In this document: piece by piece, positions 53,474-61,961 of the stretch
Layout of the letters: each line of letters starts with the position of its first letter
Position numbering within the stretch: the stretch's first letter is position 1
Assembly (NCBI GenBank): GCA_902569105.1
Contig: CACFTE010000006.1
Span: 1 to 61,961, forward strand
DNA: 61,961 nt
From: an uncultured Pelagibacteraceae bacterium
Lineage (GTDB): Bacteria; Pseudomonadota; Alphaproteobacteria; Pelagibacterales; Pelagibacteraceae
Reading direction: 5' to 3'
Program-made: the position numbers and the translations under genes
The notes under the pieces: model-generated
The model's database searches: none
Told to the model about the DNA's origin: nothing
Seen by the model: only the letters and a program-made list of their open reading frames with translations

Positions 53474-55668
53474 TAGTTATTCATATACTCCCTTAACCAG
53501 TATTTATGCACATCTGACAATTCTTCAATAGGTAAATTTATATCACTGTCAAAACTAACAGTTTTGTCTTGTATAATGCCAAAATCATCGAAATGAATGG
53601 AATTCTTTTTGAGAATTTCAACTACACTTTGAATATTGTCAGAATTTATCTCAACAACATATCTAGCCTGATCCTCACCAAAAAAATATTCGTATTTATT
53701 AGTCAAACCTTTAAGCTTATTTATTTTAATACCTTTATTACCTTTTATACACATTTTTGAAACAGCAGTCAGTATTCCCCCTAATGAAATATCATGACAA
53801 CTAACAACTAATTTTTTTTGAATTAAACTTAAGATTGTTTCACCTATATTTTTTTCATTAAATAAATTTATACTTGGTGGAGGACCTTTTTTTTCGTTAA
53901 GAATGTCTTTAGCAAAAATGCTTTGATCAAGGTGGCCTTCAGTTTTACCAATTATATAAACAATATTACCTATGCTCTTAAACTCCATTGATAACATATT
54001 TTTATAATCTTTAATTAAACCTACGCCGCCGATAGCGGGAGTTGGTTTAATTCCTTTATCTTTTGTTTCGTTATAAAACGAAACATTGCCTGAAACCACT
54101 GGAAAATTTAAATATTTACTTGCCTCAGTTATTCCCTCAACGCATTCCACAAATTCTCCCATATTTTTTTCTTTTTCAGGATTTCCAAAATTTAAACAAT
54201 TAGTAATAGCTATCGGCTTTGCTCCTACAGAAATTAAATTCCTCCAACTTTCACAAACTACTTGTTTTCCACCACTTAACGGATGAGAATAACAATAAGA
54301 TGCAGATGAATCTACAGATGCAGCAACAGCTTTTTTAGTTCCGTGAACTCTAATAACACCTGCGTCACCCCCAGGTTTTTGTATAGTATCACCCATTACC
54401 GTATGATCATATTGATCCCATATCCATTTTTTTTCAGAAATATTTGGATTACTTAAAATCTTTTTTAAACAGTCTGACAAACTTAATGTTTTAAAGTCAT
54501 CTTTATTAAATTTTATCTTTTGCGGAAGTTTTGTTTTTTTCCACTTTCTATCATATTCTGGAGCTTTTTCTGCTAATAAGTTAATTGGAATTTCCGCAAC
54601 GTTTGTATCATTAAAAATTAATTTTATTTTTTTAGAATTCGTAGTTTTTCCAATTACAGCAAAATCTAAATTCCATTTATCAAAAATTTTTTTTGCTTGA
54701 TCCTCTTTACCGTTTTCTAGAATGATTAACATTCTTTCTTGACTTTCCGATAACATTATTTCGTAGGGTGTCATATTTTTTTCCCTACATGGTACTTTGG
54801 TTAAATCTAATTCAATACCTAAATTTCCTTTAGAAGCCATTTCAACACTTGATGAAGTAAGTCCTGCAGCACCCATATCTTGGATAGCTATAATTGAACT
54901 ATCATTCATTAATTCCAAACAAGCCTCTAAGAGAAGTTTTTCAGTAAATGGGTCTCCTACTTGAACAGTTGGTTTTTTTTCCTCAATTTTATCATCAAAG
55001 GTTGCTGATGCCATACTAGCACCATGAATTCCATCCCGACCAGTTTTTGATCCTACATATATAACAGGCTTATCCAATCCAACTGCCTTTGAGTAGAAAA
55101 TTTTATTTTTGTTAACTAAACCTAAAGTCATCGCGTTAACTAAAATATTACCGTTATAAGAATCATCAAACGTAGTTTGTCCAGCTATAGTGGGAACTCC
55201 TATACAATTTCCATATCCACCAATTCCTTTAACTACACCCCTCAAAAGATTTTTCGTTTTTTTATGTTGTGGTGATCCAAAATGAATTGAATTTAAATTA
55301 GCTATCGGTCTAGCACCCATTGTAAAAACATCTCTCATTATACCACCTACACCTGTAGCTGCTCCTTGATAAGGCTCTATAAACGATGGATGGTTATGAC
55401 TTTCTATCTTAAATACAATTGCATCGTCATCTCCAATATCAATTACACCAGCATTTTCACCTGGCCCTTGAATTACTTGTTTTCCTTTTGTATGTAGTTT
55501 TTTTAGATGTTTTCTGGAGGATTTATATGAACAATGTTCATTCCACATTGCTGAAAAAATCGCAAGTTCAGTTAGATTAGGAGTACGTTTTAATAAATCA
55601 CAAATCTTAGAAAATTCCTCTTTTTTTAATCCGTGGTCGATTGCTACTGCTTCATTAACTTTTGTCAT
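53473..55668 (-). CDS. purL: phosphoribosylformylglycinamidine synthase subunit II
   Basis: This 731-aa small-form PurL carries the ATP-binding FGAM synthase domain; ammonia comes from PurQ and PurS bridges them. Markers include [18 protein letters not shown] with the catalytic His, [37 protein letters not shown] and [11 protein letters not shown]. It lacks the glutaminase domain, matching the separate purQ gene. It overlaps purQ by 4 bases. Confidence 0.97.
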   Translation of the reverse strand: MTKVNEAVAIDHGLKKEEFSKICDLLKRTPNLTELAIFSAMWNEHCSYKSSRKHLKKLHTKGKQVIQGPGENAGVIDIGDDDAIVFKIESHNHPSFIEPYQGAATGVGGIMRDVFTMGARPIANLNSIHFGSPQHKKTKNLLRGVVKGIGGYGNCIGVPTIAGQTTFDDSYNGNILVNAMTLGLVNKNKIFYSKAVGLDKPVIYVGSKTGRDGIHGASMASATFDDKIEEKKPTVQVGDPFTEKLLLEACLELMNDSSIIAIQDMGAAGLTSSSVEMASKGNLGIELDLTKVPCREKNMTPYEIMLSESQERMLIILENGKEDQAKKIFDKWNLDFAVIGKTTNSKKIKLIFNDTNVAEIPINLLAEKAPEYDRKWKKTKLPQKIKFNKDDFKTLSLSDCLKKILSNPNISEKKWIWDQYDHTVMGDTIQKPGGDAGVIRVHGTKKAVAASVDSSASYCYSHPLSGGKQVVCESWRNLISVGAKPIAITNCLNFGNPEKEKNMGEFVECVEGITEASKYLNFPVVSGNVSFYNETKDKGIKPTPAIGGVGLIKDYKNMLSMEFKSIGNIVYIIGKTEGHLDQSIFAKDILNEKKGPPPSINLFNEKNIGETILSLIQKKLVVSCHDISLGGILTAVSKMCIKGNKGIKINKLKGLTNKYEYFFGEDQARYVVEINSDNIQSVVEILKKNSIHFDDFGIIQDKTVSFDSDINLPIEELSDVHKYWLREYMNN

Positions 55669-56348
55669 CTGAGGTTTCCTAAAAGATTTTCAAAGAATAA
55701 CGAGCCATCTTCTCCAGAGAGATATTGGTCAATCATTCTTTCTGGATGAGGCATCATTCCTAAAACATTGTTATTTTTATTAAATATTCCTGCTATATTC
55801 TTTATCGCACCATTAGGATTGTTTTCTTCATTTTCTAATCCTTCAGAATTGCAATATGTTACAGCTATTTGATCATTATCTTCTAGAATTTTTAACTCAT
55901 TTTTTGTACAAAAGAAATTTCCTTCATTATGTGCAATATGTAACTCTAAAATATCTTTCTTAATACCTTTGAAATACTTGTTTTTTTTATTCTTAATTTT
56001 AACAAAAACATTTTTACAAATAAAATTTAAATATTTATTTTGTTGAAGAATTCCAGGCAACAATCCTGTTTCTGTTAATATTTGAAATCCGTTACAAATA
56101 CCCAGAACCAATCCCCCAGAATTGGCAAAATCTATAACAGATTTAATAATTTTGGATTTCGATGCAATACTTCCACATCGCAAATAATCTCCATAAGAAA
56201 AACCACCAGGTAATACTATCAAATCGCTTTTTGGTATTGATAGGTCGTTGTGCCAAACCATAGTATTTTTAAAGCCAAATTTTTTGAGAGCTACATCCAT
56301 ATCCCTGTCACAATTTGAACCTGGAAAAATAATTACAGAGGATTTCAT
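55665..56348 (-). CDS. purQ: phosphoribosylformylglycinamidine synthase subunit I (glutaminase)
   Basis: This 227-aa glutaminase has the Cys nucleophile in [10 protein letters not shown] (about residue 95) and the downstream MPHPERM His/Glu. [14 protein letters not shown] at the N-terminus is typical of PurQ. It delivers ammonia to PurL. A 6-base gap separates it from purS upstream. Confidence 0.96.
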   Translation of the reverse strand: MKSSVIIFPGSNCDRDMDVALKKFGFKNTMVWHNDLSIPKSDLIVLPGGFSYGDYLRCGSIASKSKIIKSVIDFANSGGLVLGICNGFQILTETGLLPGILQQNKYLNFICKNVFVKIKNKKNKYFKGIKKDILELHIAHNEGNFFCTKNELKILEDNDQIAVTYCNSEGLENEENNPNGAIKNIAGIFNKNNNVLGMMPHPERMIDQYLSGEDGSLFFENLLGNLR

Positions 56349-56354
56349 TGACGA

Positions 56355-56588
56355 TTAAATAATTTTATAATCCTCAATTACAAGATTGGCCAACAATTTT
56401 TTACACATTTCATCAACTTGTTCTTTAGCTTTTGCTTCATTATTTTCATTCACAGTAATTTCAAAAAATTTACCTTGTCTTATTTCCTCTATATTTGAAA
56501 AACTCATGCCATTTAAAGTCTGCTGTATCGCTTTTCCTTGAGGATCTAAGACACCATTTTTTAGAGTGACTATTACTTTAAATTTCAT
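56355..56588 (-). CDS. purS: phosphoribosylformylglycinamidine synthase subunit PurS
   Basis: This 77-aa protein shows the PurS pattern VTLKNGVLDPQGKAIQQTLNGMSF and a C-terminal CKKLLANLVIEDYKI. It bridges PurQ and PurL in the three-subunit FGAM synthase used by alphaproteobacteria and Gram-positives. It touches purC with a one-base overlap. Confidence 0.95.
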   Translation of the reverse strand: MKFKVIVTLKNGVLDPQGKAIQQTLNGMSFSNIEEIRQGKFFEITVNENNEAKAKEQVDEMCKKLLANLVIEDYKII

Positions 56589-57370
56589 TATTTTTTTTTA
56601 ATTTTCACAGCAGTTGGCTTAGGAAATTTAATTGGTCTGATATTATTAACATATTCATGTAAAATTCCTAATCTTCTAGCAACCTCTTGATAGGCCTCAA
56701 CCACATCTCCTAAATCTTTTCTAAATCTATCTTTATCTAGTTTTTTATCTGTATCAGAATCCCACAATCTGCAAGTATCTGGGCTAATCTCATCTGCCAG
56801 GATAATTTTTCCATCTGATTTTCTTTTTCCAAATTCAAGTTTAAAATCAATAAGTTTTATATTAATACCTTTAAACATGCCTTGTAAAAAATCATTTATA
56901 CGCAAACAATTTTCAGTAATTAAATTAAGTTCAGAAATTGAAGCCCACCCAAATGCATCAATGTGTTCTCTTGCAACTAAAGGATCTCCGAGTTCATCAT
57001 TTTTATAGCAGTACTCAATTAATGGTTTGTTTAAAACAGTACCATCTTCAATACCAAGTCTTTTTGTTAAAGAACCGGTGACAATATTTCTTACAACAAA
57101 TTCAATTGGAATAATCTCTACCAATTCAATTAATTGTTCTCTCATATTAAGTCTTTTAACTAGATGATTTTCAATACCCACATCTTTCAAAGCTGATAAA
57201 ATATGTTCTGAAATTCTATTATTTAAAATTCCTTTACCCTCAATATTTGCTTTTTTTTGATTGTTAAATGCAGTTGCATCATCTTTAAAATGCTGAATAA
57301 CTAAATTTTTATCTGCTGAAGCAAATATAATTTTTGCTTTTCCTTCATAAAGTTTTTTACCTTTTTTCAT
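56588..57370 (-). CDS. purC: phosphoribosylaminoimidazole-succinocarboxamide synthase
   Basis: This 260-aa enzyme adds aspartate to CAIR. The [11 protein letters not shown] opening, [28 protein letters not shown] and [12 protein letters not shown] are all SAICAR synthetase features. A Lys-rich C-terminal tail ([13 protein letters not shown]) is extra. It overlaps purB by 4 bases. Confidence 0.96.
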   Translation of the reverse strand: MKKGKKLYEGKAKIIFASADKNLVIQHFKDDATAFNNQKKANIEGKGILNNRISEHILSALKDVGIENHLVKRLNMREQLIELVEIIPIEFVVRNIVTGSLTKRLGIEDGTVLNKPLIEYCYKNDELGDPLVAREHIDAFGWASISELNLITENCLRINDFLQGMFKGINIKLIDFKLEFGKRKSDGKIILADEISPDTCRLWDSDTDKKLDKDRFRKDLGDVVEAYQEVARRLGILHEYVNNIRPIKFPKPTAVKIKKK

Positions 57371-58662
57371 TTTTTAAATATCCTTTTAAAAATAAAGTTT
57401 ACATTTTTAAAGTGACTTGAGTAATTAAAAATTGATTTTAATTTTTTTTCACCAATTATATTCATAACTTTTTTATCTTTAGATATTAAATCAAATAAAT
57501 TCCTATTTTCAGAAAAACATCTTTTTGCATACGTTTGAACAATTTTATATGATTTTTCTCTAGAAATTCCTCCCTTAGTTAACTCTAACATAATTTCTTG
57601 AGAAAATATTAGTCCCTTTGTTAAATGTATATTTTGTATCATTTTTTTTGGATAAATAATCATTTTATCTAAAACGTTTGCAAGCCTAGCAAGAGCAAAA
57701 TCTAATGTTATATTTGCATCCGGTCCAATATTTCTCTCTACACTCGAGTGGGATATATCTCGCTCATGCCATAAGGAAATATTTTCTAGAGCTGGAATTG
57801 TATGACCCCTTACAATTCTAGCAAGGCCCGTTAAATTTTCACTTAATATTGGATTTTTTTTATGCGGCATTGCTGAAGACCCCTTCTGATCTTTTGAAAA
57901 GTATTCCTGTATTTCATAAACCTCTGATCTTTGCAAATGTCTAATTTCAGTAGACACTCTTTCAACACTTCCTGCTATGATTCCTAAAACAGAAAAATAA
58001 TATGCATGTCTATCTCTGGGTATTATTTGAGTAGAAATTGGCTCAGGATAAAGACTTAATTTTTTTGCTACGTAACTCTCAACTTTTGGATCAATATTCG
58101 CAAAAGTACCAACTGCCCCTGAAATTGCACATGTAGAGATATTATAGATTGCACTTGCAAGTCTTTTTCTATTTCGTTTAAATTCCTCATAAAACGAAGC
58201 TAGTTTTAAACCAAAAGTTATTGGTTCAGCATGTATACCATGACTTCTTCCAATACAAGGTGTGAGCTTATATTTTTTTGCTTGTCTTTTTAAAATAGAA
58301 AGAATTTTATCAATATCTTTTAATAAAATTTCACCTGATTGTTTTAATTGAATATTGAAAGCAGTATCTAAAACATCGGATGAAGTCATGCCTTGATGAA
58401 GATATCTTGCTTTAATTCCAGCTTGCTCAGTTATTGAGGTTAGAAAAGCAATTACGTCGTGTTTTACTTTTGCTTCAATATTATGGATTCGTTTTACATT
58501 TATTTTAGCTTTTCTTTTGACTATCGATGAAACACCCTTTGGTATAAGTTTATATTTTTCCATCGCTTCTGCTGCAGCAACTTCGATATTTAGCCAGATT
58601 TTATATTTGTTTTCCTCAGACCAAATTGTTTTAAGTTCTTTTCTTGAATATCTATCAATCAT
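57367..58662 (-). CDS. purB: adenylosuccinate lyase
   Basis: This 431-aa enzyme acts twice in purine synthesis, splitting SAICAR and adenylosuccinate. The fumarase-family signature [12 protein letters not shown] is present, with [13 protein letters not shown] and [16 protein letters not shown], where the catalytic His and Ser lie. Length matches the short bacterial form. A 2-base gap separates it from the map gene. Confidence 0.96.
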   Translation of the reverse strand: MIDRYSRKELKTIWSEENKYKIWLNIEVAAAEAMEKYKLIPKGVSSIVKRKAKINVKRIHNIEAKVKHDVIAFLTSITEQAGIKARYLHQGMTSSDVLDTAFNIQLKQSGEILLKDIDKILSILKRQAKKYKLTPCIGRSHGIHAEPITFGLKLASFYEEFKRNRKRLASAIYNISTCAISGAVGTFANIDPKVESYVAKKLSLYPEPISTQIIPRDRHAYYFSVLGIIAGSVERVSTEIRHLQRSEVYEIQEYFSKDQKGSSAMPHKKNPILSENLTGLARIVRGHTIPALENISLWHERDISHSSVERNIGPDANITLDFALARLANVLDKMIIYPKKMIQNIHLTKGLIFSQEIMLELTKGGISREKSYKIVQTYAKRCFSENRNLFDLISKDKKVMNIIGEKKLKSIFNYSSHFKNVNFIFKRIFKK

Positions 58663-58664
58663 TA

Positions 58665-59433
58665 TTAATAAGGAGGCTTGTTATATCCTTTACCAGATTC
58701 TGTGAAAATTTCATATCCATTTTCAGTAATTCCAAGCGTATGTTCAAATTGTGCTGATAAAGACTTATCTTTAGTTACAGCTGTCCATCCATCATTTAGA
58801 ATTTTTACATCATATTTTCCTGCATTAATCATTGGCTCAATTGTGAAAGTCATACCAGGATAAAGCTCTAACCCAGTATTTTTTTTTTCCATAATGTAGA
58901 ATATTAGGAGCTTCATGAAACGTATTACTAATTCCATGACCACAAAAATCTCTCACAACAGAATATCCTTTTTCCTCAACGTATGTTTGAATTGCATGAC
59001 CAATATCTCCTAATTTTATTCCAGGTTTTAAAATTTTTATTGCAAGCATCATTGACTCGTAAGTAACATCAATCAAATTTTTTGCTTTTACAGATGAATT
59101 TCCTATAATAAACATTCTACTTGTATCACCGTAATATTCATTAACAATTGCAGTAACATCAACATTTATTACATCTCCATCCTCTAAAATACGTTCAGAC
59201 GGTATCCCATGGCAAACAACATGATTTAATGAAGTACAGAGAGATCTCTTAAATCCTCTGTAAAATTGAGGCGCAGAGTATCCACCGCTATCTCTAATAA
59301 AGTCATAAGCTAAGCGATCTATTCTATCTGTTGAAATTCCAGGTTTTATGAAATCTGTTAACATATCCAATGTTCTTGATGCCAGCTTTCCAGCAACCCT
59401 CATTTTTTCAAACTTTTCTTTATATTTAATCAT
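58665..59433 (-). pseudogene. map: methionine aminopeptidase type I, split by a one-base frameshift
   Basis: The first frame (59433 down to 58837) gives residues 1-182 of MetAP with metal ligands Asp92, Asp103 and His166, plus active-site His173 (FHEAP). The second frame (ending at 58665) supplies the rest: [12 protein letters not shown] with one Glu ligand and [10 protein letters not shown] with the other. They meet at a run of ten A (coding strand; T at 58879-58888). Reading nine A instead restores a full-length protein with the same spacing as E. coli MetAP between HY and PGM. As written the first frame would end without both Glu ligands. Because map is normally essential, a sequencing error or polymerase slippage is more likely than true loss. 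Confidence 0.85.
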
Positions 59434-60112
59434 GCATAATTTGTATTTTTTTTTCTATTACAATTTCACTTGAATTTAATTTGCAACCGTATGCAATAAA
59501 TTTTACACCTTTTTTACTCGCTTCAATAAAATTATTATAATAATAGGAATCTATATCTTTTGCTATTCTAAATTTAGAAATATTTTGAATTTGTATCAAA
59601 AACAAAACATACGGTTTATAACCCTGCTTTATTGATTCTATTAATTTTTTTAAATGTTTGGTTCCCCTTGATGTTACAGCATCAGGGAATTCAGCAATTT
59701 TATTATTTCTAACAAGAGTTACATTTTTTACTTCTATTAGTTTGTTATCACATAAAAAGTCAAATCTTGTATCATCTGAGTATTTATACTCTGACCTAAT
59801 TGTTTTAATTGATGAAAATTCCTTAAACAATTTATTCTTTAAACCATGCTCTACTATACGATTTGCACGATGGGTATTTACACCAACTATTTTTTGGTTT
59901 GACCTTATCATTTCAAGAGTATATTTTAACTTTCTCTTTGGATCATCTACTTTTGAAATCCAAACATCATTACCTTTATCCAATAAACCAAGCATAGAAC
60001 CAGTATTAGGGCAGTGGGCAGTTAGTATTTTATTATTTACTTCAACATCTATAAAAAATCTTTTATATCTTTTAATTAATTTGCCTTTAATTAAACTGTT
60101 GGTAAATTTCAT
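59426..60112 (-). CDS. sfsA: sugar fermentation stimulation protein homologue
   Basis: This 228-aa protein matches SfsA: LIKGKLIKRYKRFFIDVEV, HCPNTGSMLGLL, RFDFLCDNKLIEVKNVTL and FPDAVTSRGTKHLKKL (nuclease-like Asp/Glu/Lys set). SfsA is usually described as DNA-binding, though the fold resembles a PD-(D/E)XK nuclease. Its stop overlaps the map start by 8 bases, so they are probably co-transcribed. Confidence 0.93.
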   Translation of the reverse strand: MKFTNSLIKGKLIKRYKRFFIDVEVNNKILTAHCPNTGSMLGLLDKGNDVWISKVDDPKRKLKYTLEMIRSNQKIVGVNTHRANRIVEHGLKNKLFKEFSSIKTIRSEYKYSDDTRFDFLCDNKLIEVKNVTLVRNNKIAEFPDAVTSRGTKHLKKLIESIKQGYKPYVLFLIQIQNISKFRIAKDIDSYYYNNFIEASKKGVKFIAYGCKLNSSEIVIEKKIQIMHD

Positions 60113-60134
60113 TTTAAATTATTTATATTAAGAA

Positions 60135-60887
60135 ATGACAAATAAAAAAGAAATAACTGCTGGAATTATTATTATTGGTAATGAGGTATTATCTGGCAGA
60201 ACTAAAGATATTAATACAAGTACGTTAGCAAAATGGCTAAATTCTCTAGGAATTGAAGTTAAAGAGGTGAGAGTTATTCCTGATATAGAGTTTACTATAA
60301 TTGAAACTGTAAACCATTTAAGAAAGAAATTTAATTATATATTTACAACTGGTGGAATTGGTCCAACACATGACGATATAACAGCGGAGTCTATTTCTAA
60401 AGCATTTAATTTAGAATACGGTTTTCATAGTGAGGCATATTCTATTTTAGAAAAATACTATAATCCTGGAGAGTTTAATGATGGCAGACAAAAAATGGCA
60501 AAAATGCCTACCTCAGCAAACTTAATATTAAATCCAACAAGTGGTGCTCCAGGTTTTTATGTTGAAAATGTATTTTGTTTACCTGGTGTGCCATCCATTC
60601 TTCAATCAATGATTGGAGGATTAAACAATGTTCTAGTAGGTGGTGAACCAATTTTAAATTTAACGATTAGTTTAAGAACAGTCGAAAGTGAAATTGCAAA
60701 ATCAATTACTGAAATTCAAAACAAAAATAAAGATGTCGAGATAGGAAGTTATCCTTTTTTTAGAGCAGGAAAACTAGGTGTATCCATAGTTATAAGGTCA
60801 TCTAATAAAAAAAAGCTTGATGGATGTAATGTAGAAATATTAAAATTTGTTAAGTCAAAAGGTATTGAAATTGTAGAGGAAGTATAA
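60135..60887 (+). CDS. molybdopterin-binding domain protein (CinA N-terminal-like)
   Basis: This 250-aa protein has the MoaB/MogA-like domain with IIGNEVLSGRTKDINTSTLAKWL, FTTGGIGPTHDDITAESISKAF and LPGVPSIL. It corresponds to the N-terminal half of CinA without the nicotinamide-nucleotide amidase half. Members can hydrolyse ADP-ribose-like compounds, but the role here is unknown. It overlaps the following gene by one base and is divergent from sfsA by 22 bases. Confidence 0.88.
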   Translation: MTNKKEITAGIIIIGNEVLSGRTKDINTSTLAKWLNSLGIEVKEVRVIPDIEFTIIETVNHLRKKFNYIFTTGGIGPTHDDITAESISKAFNLEYGFHSEAYSILEKYYNPGEFNDGRQKMAKMPTSANLILNPTSGAPGFYVENVFCLPGVPSILQSMIGGLNNVLVGGEPILNLTISLRTVESEIAKSITEIQNKNKDVEIGSYPFFRAGKLGVSIVIRSSNKKKLDGCNVEILKFVKSKGIEIVEEV

Positions 60888-61294
60888 TGCTTTACTTTGC
60901 TTATGGCAGTAATCTTAATCATTTTCAAATGAAACGAAGATGTAAAGATTCAATTTTTATAAAAAAATTTGAGCTTAAAGGTTATAAGCTTAATTTTAGA
61001 AGTAAATATAGAGCAGCAGATATTGAGAAGAAAAAAAACTCAATAGTACCAGGTGGATTATTTGAGATTTCAAAAAGTGATGAAAAAAAATTAGATTTGT
61101 ACGAAGATTATCCAGTATTATATAAAAAAATATTTTTTTACTATTATAATAAAAAAGTGATGACGTATATTATGAACAATAAAACAGAGTTCAGATATCC
61201 AACAGAAAGATACCTCAATGTTGTAAAACAAGGATATAAAGACTGTGGTTTAGATAAATCCTATTTAATTAAAGCTTTAAATCCAATTAAATAG
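60887..61294 (+). CDS. gamma-glutamylcyclotransferase-like protein
   Basis: This 135-aa protein begins with the signature FAYGSNLNHFQMKRRC (YGSNL at residues 6-10) and continues with VPGGLFEIS and LDLYEDYPVLY, characteristic of the GGCT/AIG2 fold. It may act on gamma-glutamyl peptides or related amines. The catalytic Glu is probably in the ISKSDEKKLDLYEDYP region. It precedes an AzlC-type exporter. Confidence 0.83.
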   Translation: MLYFAYGSNLNHFQMKRRCKDSIFIKKFELKGYKLNFRSKYRAADIEKKKNSIVPGGLFEISKSDEKKLDLYEDYPVLYKKIFFYYYNKKVMTYIMNNKTEFRYPTERYLNVVKQGYKDCGLDKSYLIKALNPIK

Positions 61295-61961
61295 ATGTAT
61301 TCAAAATCAAAAACTTTTTCAAAAGGCGCTTTAGATATTTTACCTCTACTGATACCCGTAGTTCCATTTGGTATAATATTTGGAGCTATAGGTATAGAGT
61401 TGGGTTTTGGTCCTTATCTAACTTATGCAACTTCAATTGTAATTTTTAGTGGTGCTAGCCAAATTGTTATATTGCAATTAATATCAGCAGGAGCATCGTC
61501 ATTAGTTGCAATTACATCTTCGTCTGTTGTAAGCACAAGACACCTTTTGTATGGTGCAGTAGTAAGTCAACATTTAAATCACTTATCGATATATTGGAAA
61601 ATTGGATTATCTTACTTGTTAACAGATCAAGCATTTGCTGTATCAAATCAGTATTTTAAAAAAAATTCTGAAAATAAATATAAACATTATCATCTTGTTG
61701 GATCTGGTTTCACTTTGTGGTTTATTTGGCAATTTACTACAATTATTGGAATAGTGTTAGGGTCAATTGTACCAGAAGAACTTGGTTTAACATTCACAAT
61801 ACCGTTAACCTTTTTAGCATTATTAGTTAATTATTTGAGAAATATAGATCACTTGATCGTTATTATTATATCTGGAATTTCATCAATTATATTTTTTGAT
61901 TCACCGTTAAAGTCTTACATAATTATATCAAGTATAGTTGCATTAATTGGAGCAACAATTT
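61295..61961 (+). CDS. AzlC-family branched-chain amino acid exporter, truncated by window end
   Basis: I translated this from the ATG at 61295, directly after the previous stop; 222 codons are visible and the end is outside the window. It opens with GALDILPLLIPVVPFGIIFGAIG, then IVIFSGASQIVILQL and STRHLLYGAVVSQHL, the AzlC hallmarks. Several hydrophobic helices follow. The partner AzlD would be expected just downstream. Confidence 0.88.
   Translation, partial: MYSKSKTFSKGALDILPLLIPVVPFGIIFGAIGIELGFGPYLTYATSIVIFSGASQIVILQLISAGASSLVAITSSSVVSTRHLLYGAVVSQHLNHLSIYWKIGLSYLLTDQAFAVSNQYFKKNSENKYKHYHLVGSGFTLWFIWQFTTIIGIVLGSIVPEELGLTFTIPLTFLALLVNYLRNIDHLIVIIISGISSIIFFDSPLKSYIIISSIVALIGATI

Noticed and set aside
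58665-58943. A separate 92-aa gene on the minus strand
   Set aside because: Most of it is the C-terminal end of methionine aminopeptidase in another frame; its upstream residues are only the out-of-frame part of map, so it is not an independent gene.
1-61961. CRISPR array, insertion sequence, prophage or toxin-antitoxin system
   Set aside because: I saw no regularly spaced repeats, transposase, integrase, terminal inverted repeats or phage structural genes on either strand.

Overview
The window looks like a piece of a streamlined marine alphaproteobacterial chromosome, most probably SAR11 (Pelagibacterales). The reasons are the strongly A+T-rich sequence with A/T-ending codons, very short or overlapping intergenic spaces, short proteins with a high Lys/Asn/Ile content, reliance on periplasmic binding-protein transporters (TRAP and ABC), and familiar alphaproteobacterial gene orders such as map-purB-purC-purS-purQ-purL-bolA-grxD. 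The assignment is an inference from gene content; there is no rRNA in the window. I found no insertion sequence, prophage, CRISPR array or replication origin. No gene-free stretch exceeds about 160 bases. The longest are 815-960, 35721-35878, 34178-34274 and 10091-10180, and each is described below.

Layout. 1-6.5 kb: a truncated GMC oxidoreductase divergent from a TRAP transporter (dctPQM-like), followed by an NCS1 permease and a zinc-dependent dehydrogenase, probably one uptake and oxidation module. 6.5-10 kb: two tiny membrane proteins (46 aa each), a DUF3047-like exported protein, a YbgC thioesterase, a family-5 uracil-DNA glycosylase, an exported histidine phosphatase and a glycosyltransferase. 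10.2 kb: tRNA-Met(CAU). 10.3-16.2 kb: a cell-surface sugar island with two more family-2 glycosyltransferases flanking a tightly overlapping five-gene dTDP-deoxysugar cassette (rfbB, rfbA, rfbC, a C-methyltransferase and a RmlD-like reductase). 16.2-21.3 kb: apt, mtnP, an unknown exported protein, mtnA, a class II aldolase and a SpeD-SpeE fusion. Together these make spermidine, recycle its by-product methylthioadenosine and salvage the adenine. 21.3-24.4 kb: a polar amino acid ABC transporter (binding protein and two permeases, no ATPase) plus a nitrilase-family amidase. 24.4-34.2 kb: mixed genes, including surface glycosyltransferases, an IclR regulator, a gamma-carbonic anhydrase, an MFS transporter, rpoZ, dusA and a TSUP exporter. 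34.2-38.8 kb: phosphomannomutase and nrdAB, with a paired NrdR-box-like motif in front of nrdA. 38.8-42.4 kb: the methylcitrate cycle operon prpDBC. 42.4-52.9 kb: gph-like phosphatase, an acetyltransferase-only GlmU, glmS, class II DAHP synthase, nadE, cysS, citramalate synthase, trmJ-like, rpsD and a methyltransferase. 52.9-60.1 kb: the purine operon, with map interrupted by a one-base homopolymer frameshift. 60.1 kb to the end: a CinA-like domain protein, a gamma-glutamylcyclotransferase-like protein and a truncated AzlC permease.

Most notable points: (1) the polyamine/MTA salvage cluster with a SpeD-SpeE fusion and a fuculose-aldolase-like enzyme, suggesting a dihydroxyacetone-phosphate shunt; (2) a five-gene set with the composition of the noviose sugar pathway, in which the methyltransferase has lost its zinc-site cysteines; (3) strong hairpins placed immediately after both binding-protein genes, before their membrane components; (4) the frameshift in the normally essential map gene; (5) a GlmU lacking its uridylyltransferase half; (6) a putative NrdR box pair spaced exactly 31 nt apart.
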